A stretch of 64,000 bases of DNA from CAYTRS01 sp964440305 (GTDB taxonomy: Bacteria; Patescibacteriota; Minisyncoccia; Moranbacterales; JAKLHP01): contig CAYTRS010000001.1 of the NCBI GenBank assembly GCA_964440305.1, positions 1 through 64,000 on the forward strand. Direction: 5' to 3'. A model generated the notes under the pieces. That model was not told the origin of the DNA, made no database searches, and worked only from the letters and a program-made list of their open reading frames with translations. The position numbers and the translations under genes are program-made. Below are positions 49,558-57,519 of the stretch, piece after piece; position 1 is the first letter of the stretch, and each line of letters starts with the position of its first letter.

Positions 49558-49586
49558 CAATTAATCAATAATAAATTATTATTTTT

Positions 49587-49793
49587 ATGGAAAGGAAAAT
49601 TTGCCAGTTTTGCGACCAAAAAATCAAAGCTATTGATTATAAAGACGCTTATTTTTTGCGCCGTTTCATGAATTCTCAGGGAAAGATTTATCCCCCGAAA
49701 AAGTTTGGAATATGCACTAAGCATCAAAGACTTCTAGCTCAAGCGATAAAAAGAGCCCGTGTTATGGCGCTGGTGCCTTTTGTGATAAAGTAG
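49587..49793 (+). CDS. rpsR: 30S ribosomal protein S18
   Basis: 68 aa. CQFCDQKIKAIDYKDAYFLRRFMNSQGKIYPPKKFGICTKHQRLLAQAIKRARVMALVPFV is a full S18. The Cys pair CxxC near the N-terminus and a third Cys in GICTKHQ suggest a zinc-binding form. It binds S6 in the 30S platform. A spacer of 133 bp to efp follows with two short palindromes, ATTCCG/CGGAAT and CCGCCTATGGCGG. Confidence 0.96.
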   Translation: MERKICQFCDQKIKAIDYKDAYFLRRFMNSQGKIYPPKKFGICTKHQRLLAQAIKRARVMALVPFVIK

Positions 49794-49870
49794 CGGCACG
49801 AATTCCGCAAATTCATACGGAATGAAACAAATGTATGTTTATTATTTTCGCTACGCAAGCACTTTAATTC

Positions 49871-49888
49871 AGCCACCGCCTATGGCGG
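49871..49888. repeat. GGCGG-type short palindrome
   Basis: CCACCGCCTATGGCGGGG in the rpsR-efp spacer. It resembles CCGCCAGAGGCGG at 27560 and the (C/A)GAGGCGGA and AAGGCGGA cores of repeat copies A, B, D and F. Confidence 0.45.
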
Positions 49889-49926
49889 GGAATTTGAAAT
49901 TTAGATTCTAGAATTCAACTAAGTTT

Positions 49927-50484
49927 ATGCTAGGAATAAATGAAATAAAAACAGGAAAAAATGTAATTTTAAACGGTGATCCCTATGCCGTACTTTATCA
50001 GGAGCATTCCAAAATGGGACGCGCGGGAGCAGTGCTTAGGACGAAGCTTAAAAATTTGACAAATGGATCGGTATTGGAAAAAACTTTTCAAGGAGCGGAA
50101 AAAGTGGAAGAAGCGGAAATAGCAAAATCAAAAGCTCAGTACCTTTATCGGGAAGGAGAAAATTTCTTTTTTATGGATACGGAAAACTATGACCAATTTT
50201 CTTTGCCGGAGAAAGTTTTGGGAAGCGCGACGCTTTACTTGATTGAAGGAACGGAAATGGAAGTGCTGAATTTTAATGGCAATCCAATCAATGTAGAGCT
50301 TCCAATAAAAATGAAGCTTAGGATAAAAGAAGCTCCCCCGGGAATCAAGGGTGATACGGCTTCCAGCGGGGGAAAGGTAGTGATTCTTGAAACCGGACTT
50401 AAAATCAATACCCCTCTTTTTCTAAAAGAAGGAGATGAGGTAATTGTTAATACCGAACGAGGAGAATATGTTTCCAGAGCGTAG
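49927..50484 (+). CDS. efp: Elongation factor P
   Basis: 185 aa. Domain I (about 1-62: LGINEIKTGKNVILNGDPYAVLYQEHSKMGRAGAVLRTKLKNLTNGSVLEKTF), domain II (about 65-125) and domain III (about 128-185, ending GDEVIVNTERGEYVSRA) are all present. It relieves ribosome stalling at polyproline. At the tip of the domain I loop, where E. coli has Lys34 (PGKG), this protein has Arg in MGRAG. That is the residue type rhamnosylated by EarP in some bacteria; no EarP or EpmA/B gene is in the window. Confidence 0.96.
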   Translation: MLGINEIKTGKNVILNGDPYAVLYQEHSKMGRAGAVLRTKLKNLTNGSVLEKTFQGAEKVEEAEIAKSKAQYLYREGENFFFMDTENYDQFSLPEKVLGSATLYLIEGTEMEVLNFNGNPINVELPIKMKLRIKEAPPGIKGDTASSGGKVVILETGLKINTPLFLKEGDEVIVNTERGEYVSRA

Positions 50485-50560
50485 GGGAGCAGTTGATAGT
50501 TACTGTCATGGATTATAAAACAAATCTCTGTGCTATAAATTTTATAGCCCGGGGATAAAT

Positions 50561-50590
50561 AAAAAATTCCGATAAATCGGAATTTTTTAT
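50561..50590. terminator. Bidirectional intrinsic terminator between efp and the small Cys-motif gene
   Basis: AAAAATTCCGAT (50562-50573) / ATCGGAATTTTT (50576-50587) form a perfect 12-bp stem with a 2-nt loop and T or A runs on both sides. It serves efp on the plus strand and the gene at 50627-50782 on the minus strand. Confidence 0.8.
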
Positions 50591-50626
50591 TTGGAAGAAT
50601 TTTTGAGCAGATGGCAGCTAGTTTGT

Positions 50627-50782
50627 CTAAAAAAGATTCATGTTATTAAATAGCGTTACCACCAGGAGAGGTATTGTGGATAAAAGAATTGCAAATTGCA
50701 TTTCTTCTTCCGCAGCCTCTTTTATTGCTCTTTCCTGGCAATGCGGGCAGTCAGGACCCTTGCATTGTTTTTCTGTTTCCAT
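50627..50782 (-). CDS. 51-aa membrane miniprotein with CxxxxCxxC motif
   Basis: Starts METEKQCKGPDCPHCQER and ends in a single hydrophobic helix (about 29-45, MQFAILLSTIPLLVVTLF). Three Cys (7, 12, 15; CKGPDCPHC) may bind a metal or be redox-active. The middle is Ala/Glu-rich. The reading frame is backed by a near-consensus promoter on the same strand (-35 50882-50877, -10 50859-50854) and a shared terminator downstream. No family recognised. The orientation is opposite to efp and uvrB on either side. Predicted topology: Cys motif on the N-terminal, probably cytoplasmic side. Confidence 0.65.
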   Translation of the reverse strand: METEKQCKGPDCPHCQERAIKEAAEEEMQFAILLSTIPLLVVTLFNNMNLF

Positions 50783-50821
50783 ACTTTTATTTTTGTTAAT
50801 AATTAGCTAATTAAAAGAAAA

Positions 50822-50841
50822 AAACGGGAGACCACCCGTTT
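50822..50841 (-). terminator. Hairpin with T run at the very start of the miniprotein transcript
   Basis: AAACGGG / CCCGTTT (7-bp stem, 6-nt loop) followed on the minus strand by seven or more T. It begins about 6 nt after the predicted start site and ends 40 nt before the start codon. It could be an attenuator or a 5'-stabilising hairpin. Confidence 0.55.
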
Positions 50842-50853
50842 CTTTATATTACT

Positions 50854-50882
50854 ATTATAGCAGATCTGAAGGGGAAAGTCAA
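50854..50882 (-). promoter_or_regulatory. Near-consensus sigma-70 promoter of the miniprotein gene
   Basis: On the minus strand TTGACT (50882-50877), 17-nt spacer, TATAAT (50859-50854), preceded by TGC (extended -10). Confidence 0.85.
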
Positions 50883-50892
50883 ATGTAAAATA

Positions 50893-50958
50893 GTTTATAA
50901 AGTTCTTAAAGTTATAAGGTTATAAAGTTTTCCTAATGTGCTTTATAACTTTATAAAC
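50893..50958. repeat. AT-rich palindrome upstream of uvrB
   Basis: GTTTATAAAGTT (50893-50904) and AACTTTATAAAC (50947-50958) are perfect inverted repeats, with an inner GTTATAAAG / CTTTATAAC pair. It lies between the miniprotein promoter and uvrB. It may be a hairpin in the uvrB leader or an operator-like site. Confidence 0.6.
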
Positions 50959-51026
50959 ATGATAAACTTTTTAGCTGTTTAATATTCTAGACATCTAACC
51001 TTACAAGCTGTATCATGGAATGTGGT

Positions 51027-52991
51027 ATGAAATTTGAACTCAACTCAAAATTTAAGCCGGCAGGAGACCAAAAGCAGGCGATTGAGAAACTTACAAAAGG
51101 AATTGAAACCGGAAAGAAGTTCCAGACGCTTTTGGGCGTGACTGGATCTGGAAAAACCTTTACCGTTGCAAATGTCATACAGAAAATACAGAAGCCGGCT
51201 TTGGTTATCGCTCCGAACAAAACTCTCGCGGCGCAGCTTGCTCAAGAATTCCGGATTTTCTTTCCAAAAAACGCGGTGGAATATTTTGTTTCTTACTATG
51301 ATTACTACCAGCCGGAAGCCTACATTTATTCAACTGACACCTACATTGAGAAGGAAGCACAGATAAATGATGAGATAGACCGTTTGCGCCACAGCGCGAC
51401 TGCCTCGCTTCTCTCCAGAAACGATGTAATTATCGCAGCAAGCGTTTCCTGTATCTATGGCCTGGGAAGCCCGGAATATTACCGTGATATCTCTTTGATG
51501 ATAAAAAGGGGAGAAAAAATTTTCCGTGAAGATTTGATTAGGAAACTTGTGGAAATGCACTACATTCGCACGGATATTCTTTCGCGGGGAAAATTCCGAG
51601 CCACTGGAAATACTATTGAAATAATGTCTCCAGCGCGGGAAATAGTAAATAGGCTTGAGCTTCAAGAAGACAAAATAAAAAAAATTTCCCAATTCGATTT
51701 TCTGACCGGAGAAAATCTTGGAACGCTTGATTCAATTCTCGTTTATCCCGCCAAGCATTTCGTCGTTCCGGAGCCGGTGATGGAAAGCGCAATTCAAAGA
51801 ATAGAAAAAGAATTGACAGAGAGACTCAGTTATTTCAGAAAAAATAATTTGCTTCTGGAAGCGGAGAGGCTGGAGCGGAGAACAAAGCAGGATATTGAAA
51901 TGATGCGGGAGATTGGATATTGCAACGGAATTGAAAATTACTCGCTTTATCTTACTGAAAGGAATTCGGGAGAGCCGCCATATACCTTAGTTGACTACTT
52001 TCCGAAAGACTTTTTGCTGGTAATTGACGAATCTCATGTAACAGTGCCTCAGCTTAACGGAATGTATAATGGGGACTATTCCCGCAAAAAAGCATTGGTT
52101 GACAACGGCTTCCGGCTTCCGAGCGCGTTTGACAATCGTCCTTTGAAGTTTCCAGAGTTTCAGGAAAAAATAAACAAGGTAATTTTCACTTCGGCAACTC
52201 CCGCAAAATATGAGGCGGAAAAATCCGGAAAAGATGGCTTTGCGGAGCAAATTATTAGGCCTACGGGACTTATTGATCCGGAATTGGAAGTCAAATCTGC
52301 CAAGGGGCAGGTAAAAGACGTGCTTTTGGAAATTAAGAAAGTTGCGGAAAGGGAAGAAAGAATTTTGATTACCACCCTTACCAAGAAAATGGCGGAAGAT
52401 CTTTCTGATTATTTCAAGGAAAATAAAATAAAATCTGAATATTTGCATTCCAACGTTGATACCCTAGACAGAATTAGAATTTTGGAAAATTTACGCAGGG
52501 GGAAGTTTGATGTTCTTGTTGGAGTTAACCTTTTACGTGAAGGGCTGGATCTTCCCGAAGTTTCCTTGGTTGCGATTCTGGATGCCGATAAAGAGGGTTT
52601 TTTGCGGAGCGAAACCTCGCTTATCCAGACCATCGGTCGCGCGGCAAGAAATATCAATGGGAAAGTGATTCTTTATGCTGACAGAGTTACTGGTTCAATG
52701 AAAAGGGCTATTTCGGAAACCAATCGCAGGAGAAAACTTCAAATGGAATATAATAAAGTGCACGGTATAACCCCGCAAACAATCAAAAAGAAGATTGAGT
52801 CTATTGTTGATCATGAAATAAATCCAGAACCGATTGCGGATTTCACCCAACTTGAAAAATTGGAAAACATTTCTGGATATTTAAAGCAAAGGGAAAAAGA
52901 GATGAAGGATGCTGCCCGTAATTTGGAATTTGAACGTGCGGCAATTATCAGGGATGAAATAGGGCAACTGCGCAAATTGCAGTTGAAATAA
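51027..52991 (+). CDS. uvrB: UvrABC system protein B
   Basis: About 654 aa from ATG 51027 (MKFELNSKFKPAGDQKQAIEKL, the usual UvrB start); an ATG at 51015 adds four residues. Walker A TLLGVTGSGKTFTVANV, the beta-hairpin region YFVSYYDYYQPEAYIYSTDTYIEKEAQINDEIDRLRHSATASLLSRNDVIIAASVSCIYGLG, DFLLVIDESHVTVPQ and the SF2 motifs VGVNLLREGLDLPEVSLVAILDADKEGFLRSETSLIQTIGRAARN are present. The UVR domain (about 620-654) binds UvrC. It verifies damage after loading by UvrA, encoded next. Confidence 0.96.
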   Translation: MKFELNSKFKPAGDQKQAIEKLTKGIETGKKFQTLLGVTGSGKTFTVANVIQKIQKPALVIAPNKTLAAQLAQEFRIFFPKNAVEYFVSYYDYYQPEAYIYSTDTYIEKEAQINDEIDRLRHSATASLLSRNDVIIAASVSCIYGLGSPEYYRDISLMIKRGEKIFREDLIRKLVEMHYIRTDILSRGKFRATGNTIEIMSPAREIVNRLELQEDKIKKISQFDFLTGENLGTLDSILVYPAKHFVVPEPVMESAIQRIEKELTERLSYFRKNNLLLEAERLERRTKQDIEMMREIGYCNGIENYSLYLTERNSGEPPYTLVDYFPKDFLLVIDESHVTVPQLNGMYNGDYSRKKALVDNGFRLPSAFDNRPLKFPEFQEKINKVIFTSATPAKYEAEKSGKDGFAEQIIRPTGLIDPELEVKSAKGQVKDVLLEIKKVAEREERILITTLTKKMAEDLSDYFKENKIKSEYLHSNVDTLDRIRILENLRRGKFDVLVGVNLLREGLDLPEVSLVAILDADKEGFLRSETSLIQTIGRAARNINGKVILYADRVTGSMKRAISETNRRRKLQMEYNKVHGITPQTIKKKIESIVDHEINPEPIADFTQLEKLENISGYLKQREKEMKDAARNLEFERAAIIRDEIGQLRKLQLK

Positions 52992-53000
52992 AATAATCCA

Positions 53001-53027
53001 ACGGGTATTATATATAGAAGTACCCGT
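53001..53027 (+). terminator. Hairpin after uvrB
   Basis: ACGGGTA (53001-53007) / TACCCGT (53021-53027), a perfect 7-bp stem. The next bases are AAAAGGGGAAG before a T5 run, so termination strength is uncertain. Confidence 0.4.
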
Positions 53028-53066
53028 AAAAGGGGAAGTTTTTGGCATTCTGTTAAAATTATTAAT

Positions 53067-53190
53067 TTTTGAATTTTTAATTTTATAAATAAATTTAGAT
53101 TCTTAAATTTTTAAACATTAGGAAATTATTTTCCACCAAAGGCGAATCAGCCGAAGAGGCTGAAAAAATTATAAAATTGGAAATTTAAAA
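53067..53190. repeat. Long AT-rich inverted repeat in the uvrB-uvrA spacer
   Basis: TTTTGAATTTTTAATTTTAT (from 53067 to 53086, continuing to 53088) and its partner at 53169-53190 form 22-bp arms; all positions pair if three G-U are allowed. The 80-bp centre holds CCGAAGAGGCTG and other short palindromes. It ends about 10 bp before the uvrA ATG. The shape is that of a small non-coding palindromic element. Confidence 0.6.
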
Positions 53191-53200
53191 TTTTCTTCAT

Positions 53201-56053
53201 ATGCTTGATAAAATAATCATCAGAGGAGCAAGGGAGCACAACCTCAAAAGTATAAATTTAGACCTTCCGAAGAACAAATTCATTGTTTTTACTGGAGTTT
53301 CGGGATCCGGCAAATCCACGCTGGCTTTTGATACTATTTTTGCCGAAGGCCAGAGAAGGTATTTGGAAAGCCTTTCTGCCTATGCCCGGCAGTTTTTGGG
53401 GCAGATGGAAAAGCCGGATGTGGATCATATTGAAGGATTGAGTCCCGCAATTTCAATCAGTCAGAAGTCGGCATCGCACAATCCTCGTTCCACAGTCGGA
53501 ACAGTTACGGAGATCCATGATTATTTGAGGCTTATTTACGCAAAAATAGGAATACCGCATTGCCCGGTCTGCAGCAGAGAAATTTCTAAAATGTCGACTG
53601 ATGAAATTGTGGAAAGAATGTTTGATGTTGGAGAAGACAAAGAAATTGAAATTTTAAGTCCTGCTATCCGTGACCGCAAGGGAGAATATGCCACTCTTCT
53701 TTTTGATTTATACAAAAGAGGGTTTTCTGGAGCTTATGTCGATGGAAAAAAATACGAACTTGATCCTAAAATTAAAATTAAGCTGGAAAGATATAAAAAA
53801 CATTCCATAGATGTGATAGTTGATGAACTTAAGGCAAATGATGGCAATCTTACCCGTATTTTTGAAAGCGTGGAGAAAGCGCTGAAGCTGTCGGGAGGAT
53901 TTGTAAAGCTAAGAGAGAAAAGCGTAAAGTCTAAAACCAAGAAAGATTATGTTTTTAACCAAAACATATCTTGTCCAGTTCATGAAGAAGTGAGCTTTCC
54001 GGAACTTGAACCCAGACTTTTTTCATTTAACAGCCCGTACGGAGCCTGTCCTTCTTGCGAGGGATTGGGAGTAAAAAAAGAAATTGATCCAAACCTTGTC
54101 GCACCGGACAGAAACAAGACTATTGCCGAAGGCGCAATAATGCCCTGGAGCTACAAGCGGAATAATTATCAAGGAACGATTTTGCGGGCAGTTACTAATT
54201 TTTATCATATTCCGGACAATGTGCGCTTGAGAGATTTATCCGAAGAAGATCTTAAAATTATTATAGAGGGAGAAGAAATTCCGGACGATATTCCGGTGGC
54301 TTTTCATACCAAGTCCGGGAGAACGTGGAAATTCAATGTCAATTGGAAGGGAATAGTCGGTTTTTTGCAGGATCGCTATTTCAAAACCGAATCGGAAGCG
54401 GTGAGGGAAGACATTGAAAAATATATGTCAAACACCCCTTGCTCTTTCTGCAAAGGAACAAGGTATAAAAAGGAAGTTTTGTTTGTGAAAATCGGAGGAA
54501 AAAATATTGCTGAAGTTTCCAATTTGAGCATCGCAGAAGCTCTTGATTATTTCAATAATCTTTCTTTGAATGAAAGGGAAAAGGCGATTGCGCAAAGAAT
54601 TTTGGAGGAAGTGAAAAACAGACTGAGCTTTTTAGTCGGAGTCGGACTGGATTATCTGACCTTGGGGAGATCGGCCAGTTCGCTGGCCGGAGGGGAAACT
54701 CAGAGAATCAGGCTGGCTTCACAGATCGGATCAAAGCTTACCGGAGTGCTTTATGTTTTGGATGAGCCTTCCATCGGACTTCATAGCCGGGATAATGAAA
54801 AACTTCTCAACACCCTGGAATTTTTGAGGGATTTGGGCAATACCCTGATAGTAATAGAACATGATGAAGAAACAATGAAAAGAAGTGATTTTCTAGTAGA
54901 TATCGGTCCTGGTGCAGGTAAATTGGGAGGGGAAATAGTGGCACAGGGGACTCCGGAAGAATTGATAAAGAGCGAAAACTCCCTTACGGCGAAATATCTG
55001 CGGGGGGATTTGGAGATTCCAATTCCGAAAAGCAGGCGCCCGGTGAAAAACAAAAAATCAATTATTGTCCGAGGAGCCGGAGAACACAATCTTAAAAATA
55101 TTTCCGTGGAATTTCCTTTGAAAGTGCTGACCTGTGTTACCGGAGTTTCGGGATCCGGGAAATCCACCTTAGTGGAAGAAATTCTCTACCGGGCTCTTTC
55201 CGCCAAGATTATGCGCTCCATCCAAAATCCTGGCAGGCACAAAGAAATTGTAGGCGAACAAAATGTTGACAAGGTGATTTTAATTGATCAGTCGCCGATC
55301 GGCCGCACTCCGCGTTCCAATCCGGCGACTTATACAGGGCTTTTTACTCCAATTAGGGATCTTTTTGAAAAAACTTCGGAAGCGCGAGTCCGCGGATATT
55401 CCGCTTCGCGCTTTTCCTTCAATTTGTCCGGCGGAAGGTGCGACAATTGCAAAGGAGAGGGATTTTTAAAAGTAGAAATGCAATTTATGCCGGATCTTTA
55501 TCTTCCTTGTGATGTCTGCAAGGGAAAAAGATATAACAGCGAAACGCTGAAAGTTTTATATAAAGGCAAAAATATTTCCGATGTTTTGAAAATGACTGTT
55601 TCGGAGGCAGAAGATTTTTTCAGGAACCTGCCTGAGGTTCATGGGAAGCTGAAGGTGCTGGAAGAAGTCGGACTCGGATATATCCAGTTGGGACAGAGCG
55701 CAACTACTCTTTCCGGGGGAGAAGCGCAAAGGATCAAATTGGCTTCTGAGCTTTCCCGGCGGGGAACCGGAAATACTATTTATATTTTAGATGAGCCGAC
55801 GACTGGACTGCATTTCGATGACATCAATAAACTTTTGCATATTCTTAATAGGCTAGTTGATGCGGGAAATACGGTAATTGTCATTGAGCACAATATGGAT
55901 GTAATCAAAACTGCGGACTGGATCATCGACCTAGGCCCGGAAGGCGGAGAAAGAGGGGGAAAAGTGATAGTGACTGGTCCGCCGGAGGAAGTGGCGAAAT
56001 ATGCCAAAGAAAGCTATACAGCAAAGTTTTTAAAAAAAGCGCTTAAAAAATAA
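53201..56053 (+). CDS. uvrA: UvrABC system protein A
   Basis: 950 aa with two ABC modules. Module I: IVFTGVSGSGKSTLAFDTIFAEGQRRYLESLSAYARQFL (Walker A), zinc finger I CPVC ... CPVH, ASSLAGGETQRIRLASQIGSKLTGVLYVLDEPSIGLHSRD. Module II: CVTGVSGSGKSTLVEEIL, zinc finger CDNCKGEGFLKVEMQFMPDLYLPCDVC, TLSGGEAQRIKLASELSRRGTGNTIYILDEPTTGLHFDD. It finds DNA damage and loads UvrB. UvrC is not in the window; the PcrA-type helicase is at 29327. Confidence 0.97.
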   Translation: MLDKIIIRGAREHNLKSINLDLPKNKFIVFTGVSGSGKSTLAFDTIFAEGQRRYLESLSAYARQFLGQMEKPDVDHIEGLSPAISISQKSASHNPRSTVGTVTEIHDYLRLIYAKIGIPHCPVCSREISKMSTDEIVERMFDVGEDKEIEILSPAIRDRKGEYATLLFDLYKRGFSGAYVDGKKYELDPKIKIKLERYKKHSIDVIVDELKANDGNLTRIFESVEKALKLSGGFVKLREKSVKSKTKKDYVFNQNISCPVHEEVSFPELEPRLFSFNSPYGACPSCEGLGVKKEIDPNLVAPDRNKTIAEGAIMPWSYKRNNYQGTILRAVTNFYHIPDNVRLRDLSEEDLKIIIEGEEIPDDIPVAFHTKSGRTWKFNVNWKGIVGFLQDRYFKTESEAVREDIEKYMSNTPCSFCKGTRYKKEVLFVKIGGKNIAEVSNLSIAEALDYFNNLSLNEREKAIAQRILEEVKNRLSFLVGVGLDYLTLGRSASSLAGGETQRIRLASQIGSKLTGVLYVLDEPSIGLHSRDNEKLLNTLEFLRDLGNTLIVIEHDEETMKRSDFLVDIGPGAGKLGGEIVAQGTPEELIKSENSLTAKYLRGDLEIPIPKSRRPVKNKKSIIVRGAGEHNLKNISVEFPLKVLTCVTGVSGSGKSTLVEEILYRALSAKIMRSIQNPGRHKEIVGEQNVDKVILIDQSPIGRTPRSNPATYTGLFTPIRDLFEKTSEARVRGYSASRFSFNLSGGRCDNCKGEGFLKVEMQFMPDLYLPCDVCKGKRYNSETLKVLYKGKNISDVLKMTVSEAEDFFRNLPEVHGKLKVLEEVGLGYIQLGQSATTLSGGEAQRIKLASELSRRGTGNTIYILDEPTTGLHFDDINKLLHILNRLVDAGNTVIVIEHNMDVIKTADWIIDLGPEGGERGGKVIVTGPPEEVAKYAKESYTAKFLKKALKK

Positions 56054-56745
56054 TGCCATATTTTACGAGCCGAAAGGTATTAATTTACATGGGAAAAATA
56101 ATATTATCAGTCGTAGCCATAACTATTATTGTTTTATTTTTTTGGAGGAATTTTGATCGGCAAAGCAATCCTGAATCTTTTTTGAGCTTTCAAGTTGAAA
56201 AAAAATTTGAAAATCCGACAGAAAAAATTGAAAAAAACAAAGAATTCAAAAGCCCTCTTTCTAGAATGAGCGAAAGAGTAATAAAAAAAGGATTTGGAAT
56301 TTTTGTTTCTCCTTCAAATTCTCCCGTTAGTCCGGAAAAATTTCGCGGATATCATACCGCAATTGACGCAGAGGTTTTTCCTGAAGAACTCGACAAAGAA
56401 GTGCAAATTTACGCTGTTTGTGCGGGAGAGATAGTTTCAAAAAGGTCAGCCAGTGGATACGGAGGAATAATAATTGAAAAATGCGATTTGGAAGGAACTC
56501 CCATAACAGTTGTCTATGGTCACCTGAAGCTTTCAAGCGTTTCCGCGAAAGCAGGCGAAAGCATAAACGCAGGAGATGTTCTGGGATTTTTGGGGGAAGA
56601 GTATAGTGCAGAAACCGGGGGAGAGCGCAAGCACCTGCATCTGGGATTCCATAAGGGAGAAGAGATTGATATCAGAGGCTATGTTAGTTTTCCGATGGAA
56701 CTTCAAAGATGGATAGATCCATGTCTTTATGTCTGCCAGGACTAA
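56053..56745 (+). CDS. Membrane-anchored M23 (LytM-type) peptidase
   Basis: 230 aa, starting on the last base of the uvrA stop (TAATG). One membrane helix at about 13-31, then a linker, then an M23 domain (about 80-230). The zinc ligands are complete: H101 and D105 (YHTAIDAE) and H196 of HLH (194-196), with H157 in VYGHLK as catalytic partner. It should cut peptide crosslinks in peptidoglycan outside the membrane. The G-rich loop VLGFLGEEYSAETGG is typical. A paralog of the lysozyme-like family lies 26 bp downstream, suggesting joint wall remodelling. Confidence 0.85.
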   Translation: MPYFTSRKVLIYMGKIILSVVAITIIVLFFWRNFDRQSNPESFLSFQVEKKFENPTEKIEKNKEFKSPLSRMSERVIKKGFGIFVSPSNSPVSPEKFRGYHTAIDAEVFPEELDKEVQIYAVCAGEIVSKRSASGYGGIIIEKCDLEGTPITVVYGHLKLSSVSAKAGESINAGDVLGFLGEEYSAETGGERKHLHLGFHKGEEIDIRGYVSFPMELQRWIDPCLYVCQD

Positions 56746-56751
56746 TCGTGC

Positions 56752-56757
56752 TATAAT
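56752..56757 (+). promoter_or_regulatory. Extended -10 of lysozyme-like paralog 3
   Basis: TATAAT at 56752-56757 preceded by TGC. No good -35. Transcription would begin near 56764, about 8 nt before the ATG, so the mRNA is almost leaderless. Confidence 0.6.
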
Positions 56758-56771
56758 GGAAAAAACAGTCA

Positions 56772-57350
56772 ATGGGAAAAAGTAAAAAAATATACTCTTA
56801 CAAAAAAGTAAAGTTACCATCGGTAAAAAACACGCTGCTTGTTTTTTTGTTTTTGTTTTTAGCGATTTTCGGGATCATTATTTTTATTTTGGGAGAAAGA
56901 ATAAAAAATGAAAAACCGCCTGAAAATTTACCTACAGTGATGGAAATAAAAATTAAAGCGATGGTTTCAGGCCACCCGATTGAAAAAATGGTTCCGACCA
57001 TTGCAAGCCAGCAGTCAAATGTTGCCGCGTTTTTGGTGGCCATTGCCAAAAAGGAAAGTAACTGGGGAAAAAACTCTCCCCAGAAAGACGGAAAAGAGTG
57101 TTATAACTACTGGGGTTATCGCGGAGAATATAACCAAACAGATTCCGGGTATAGCTGCTTTGATTCTCCGGAGCAGGCTGTTTCTGAGGTGGGTGGAAGA
57201 ATTAGGGAGCTGGTGATGCAAAAAGTGGATACTCCCAGGGAAATGGTTTATCCCTGGAAATGCGGTTGGGACTGTTCCGGCCATAGCCCGGAAAGCGTCA
57301 GCAAGTGGGTGCGTGATGTAGCATATTATTACGGAAAGCTCAAAAAATAA
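56772..57350 (+). CDS. Lysozyme-like domain protein, paralog 3
   Basis: 192 aa, the shortest of three. A basic start, a membrane helix (about 20-42, TLLVFLFLFLAIFGIIIFILG), then the shared domain (about 65-190): HPIEKMVP, AAFLVAIAKKESNWGKNSP, ECYNYWGYRG, SCFDSPEQAV, TPREMVYPWKCGWDCSGH, KWVRDVAYYYGKLKK. The four Cys and the candidate Glu of AKKESNWG match the copies at 32527 and 33797. It has its own extended -10 and lies next to the M23 peptidase gene, both consistent with a cell-wall hydrolase role. The family is not one I can name. Confidence 0.72.
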   Translation: MGKSKKIYSYKKVKLPSVKNTLLVFLFLFLAIFGIIIFILGERIKNEKPPENLPTVMEIKIKAMVSGHPIEKMVPTIASQQSNVAAFLVAIAKKESNWGKNSPQKDGKECYNYWGYRGEYNQTDSGYSCFDSPEQAVSEVGGRIRELVMQKVDTPREMVYPWKCGWDCSGHSPESVSKWVRDVAYYYGKLKK

Positions 57351-57486
57351 GCTTGAATTAGCTTCAAAAAAATCGTTGACAATAAAAAGTACTAAATTTT
57401 TAAGTTGGCTTCTTGAGTATTATTCAAATCTTCAACGAACTATTCTATTCTCAATATCGTTTTTGAAAAGCTTGTGTTTTACAAAA

Positions 57487-57519
57487 ACAAGGCTCTATTA
57501 GGAGCCCTGTTTATTTTTT
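57487..57519. terminator. Bidirectional terminator between lysozyme-like paralog 3 and SGNH hydrolase
   Basis: ACAAGGCTC / GAGCCCTGT with loop TATTAG (one internal mismatch), followed by T-rich sequence on both strands. It lies between convergent genes. Confidence 0.7.

Noticed and set aside
50675..50683. TGTGGATAA, a perfect DnaA box
   Set aside because: A single copy inside the 51-aa gene; about this many are expected by chance in 64 kb, and no cluster exists.
57377..57405. TTGACA followed by AT-rich sequence, a possible promoter
   Set aside because: No -10 at a suitable distance and no plus-strand gene downstream before the terminator.
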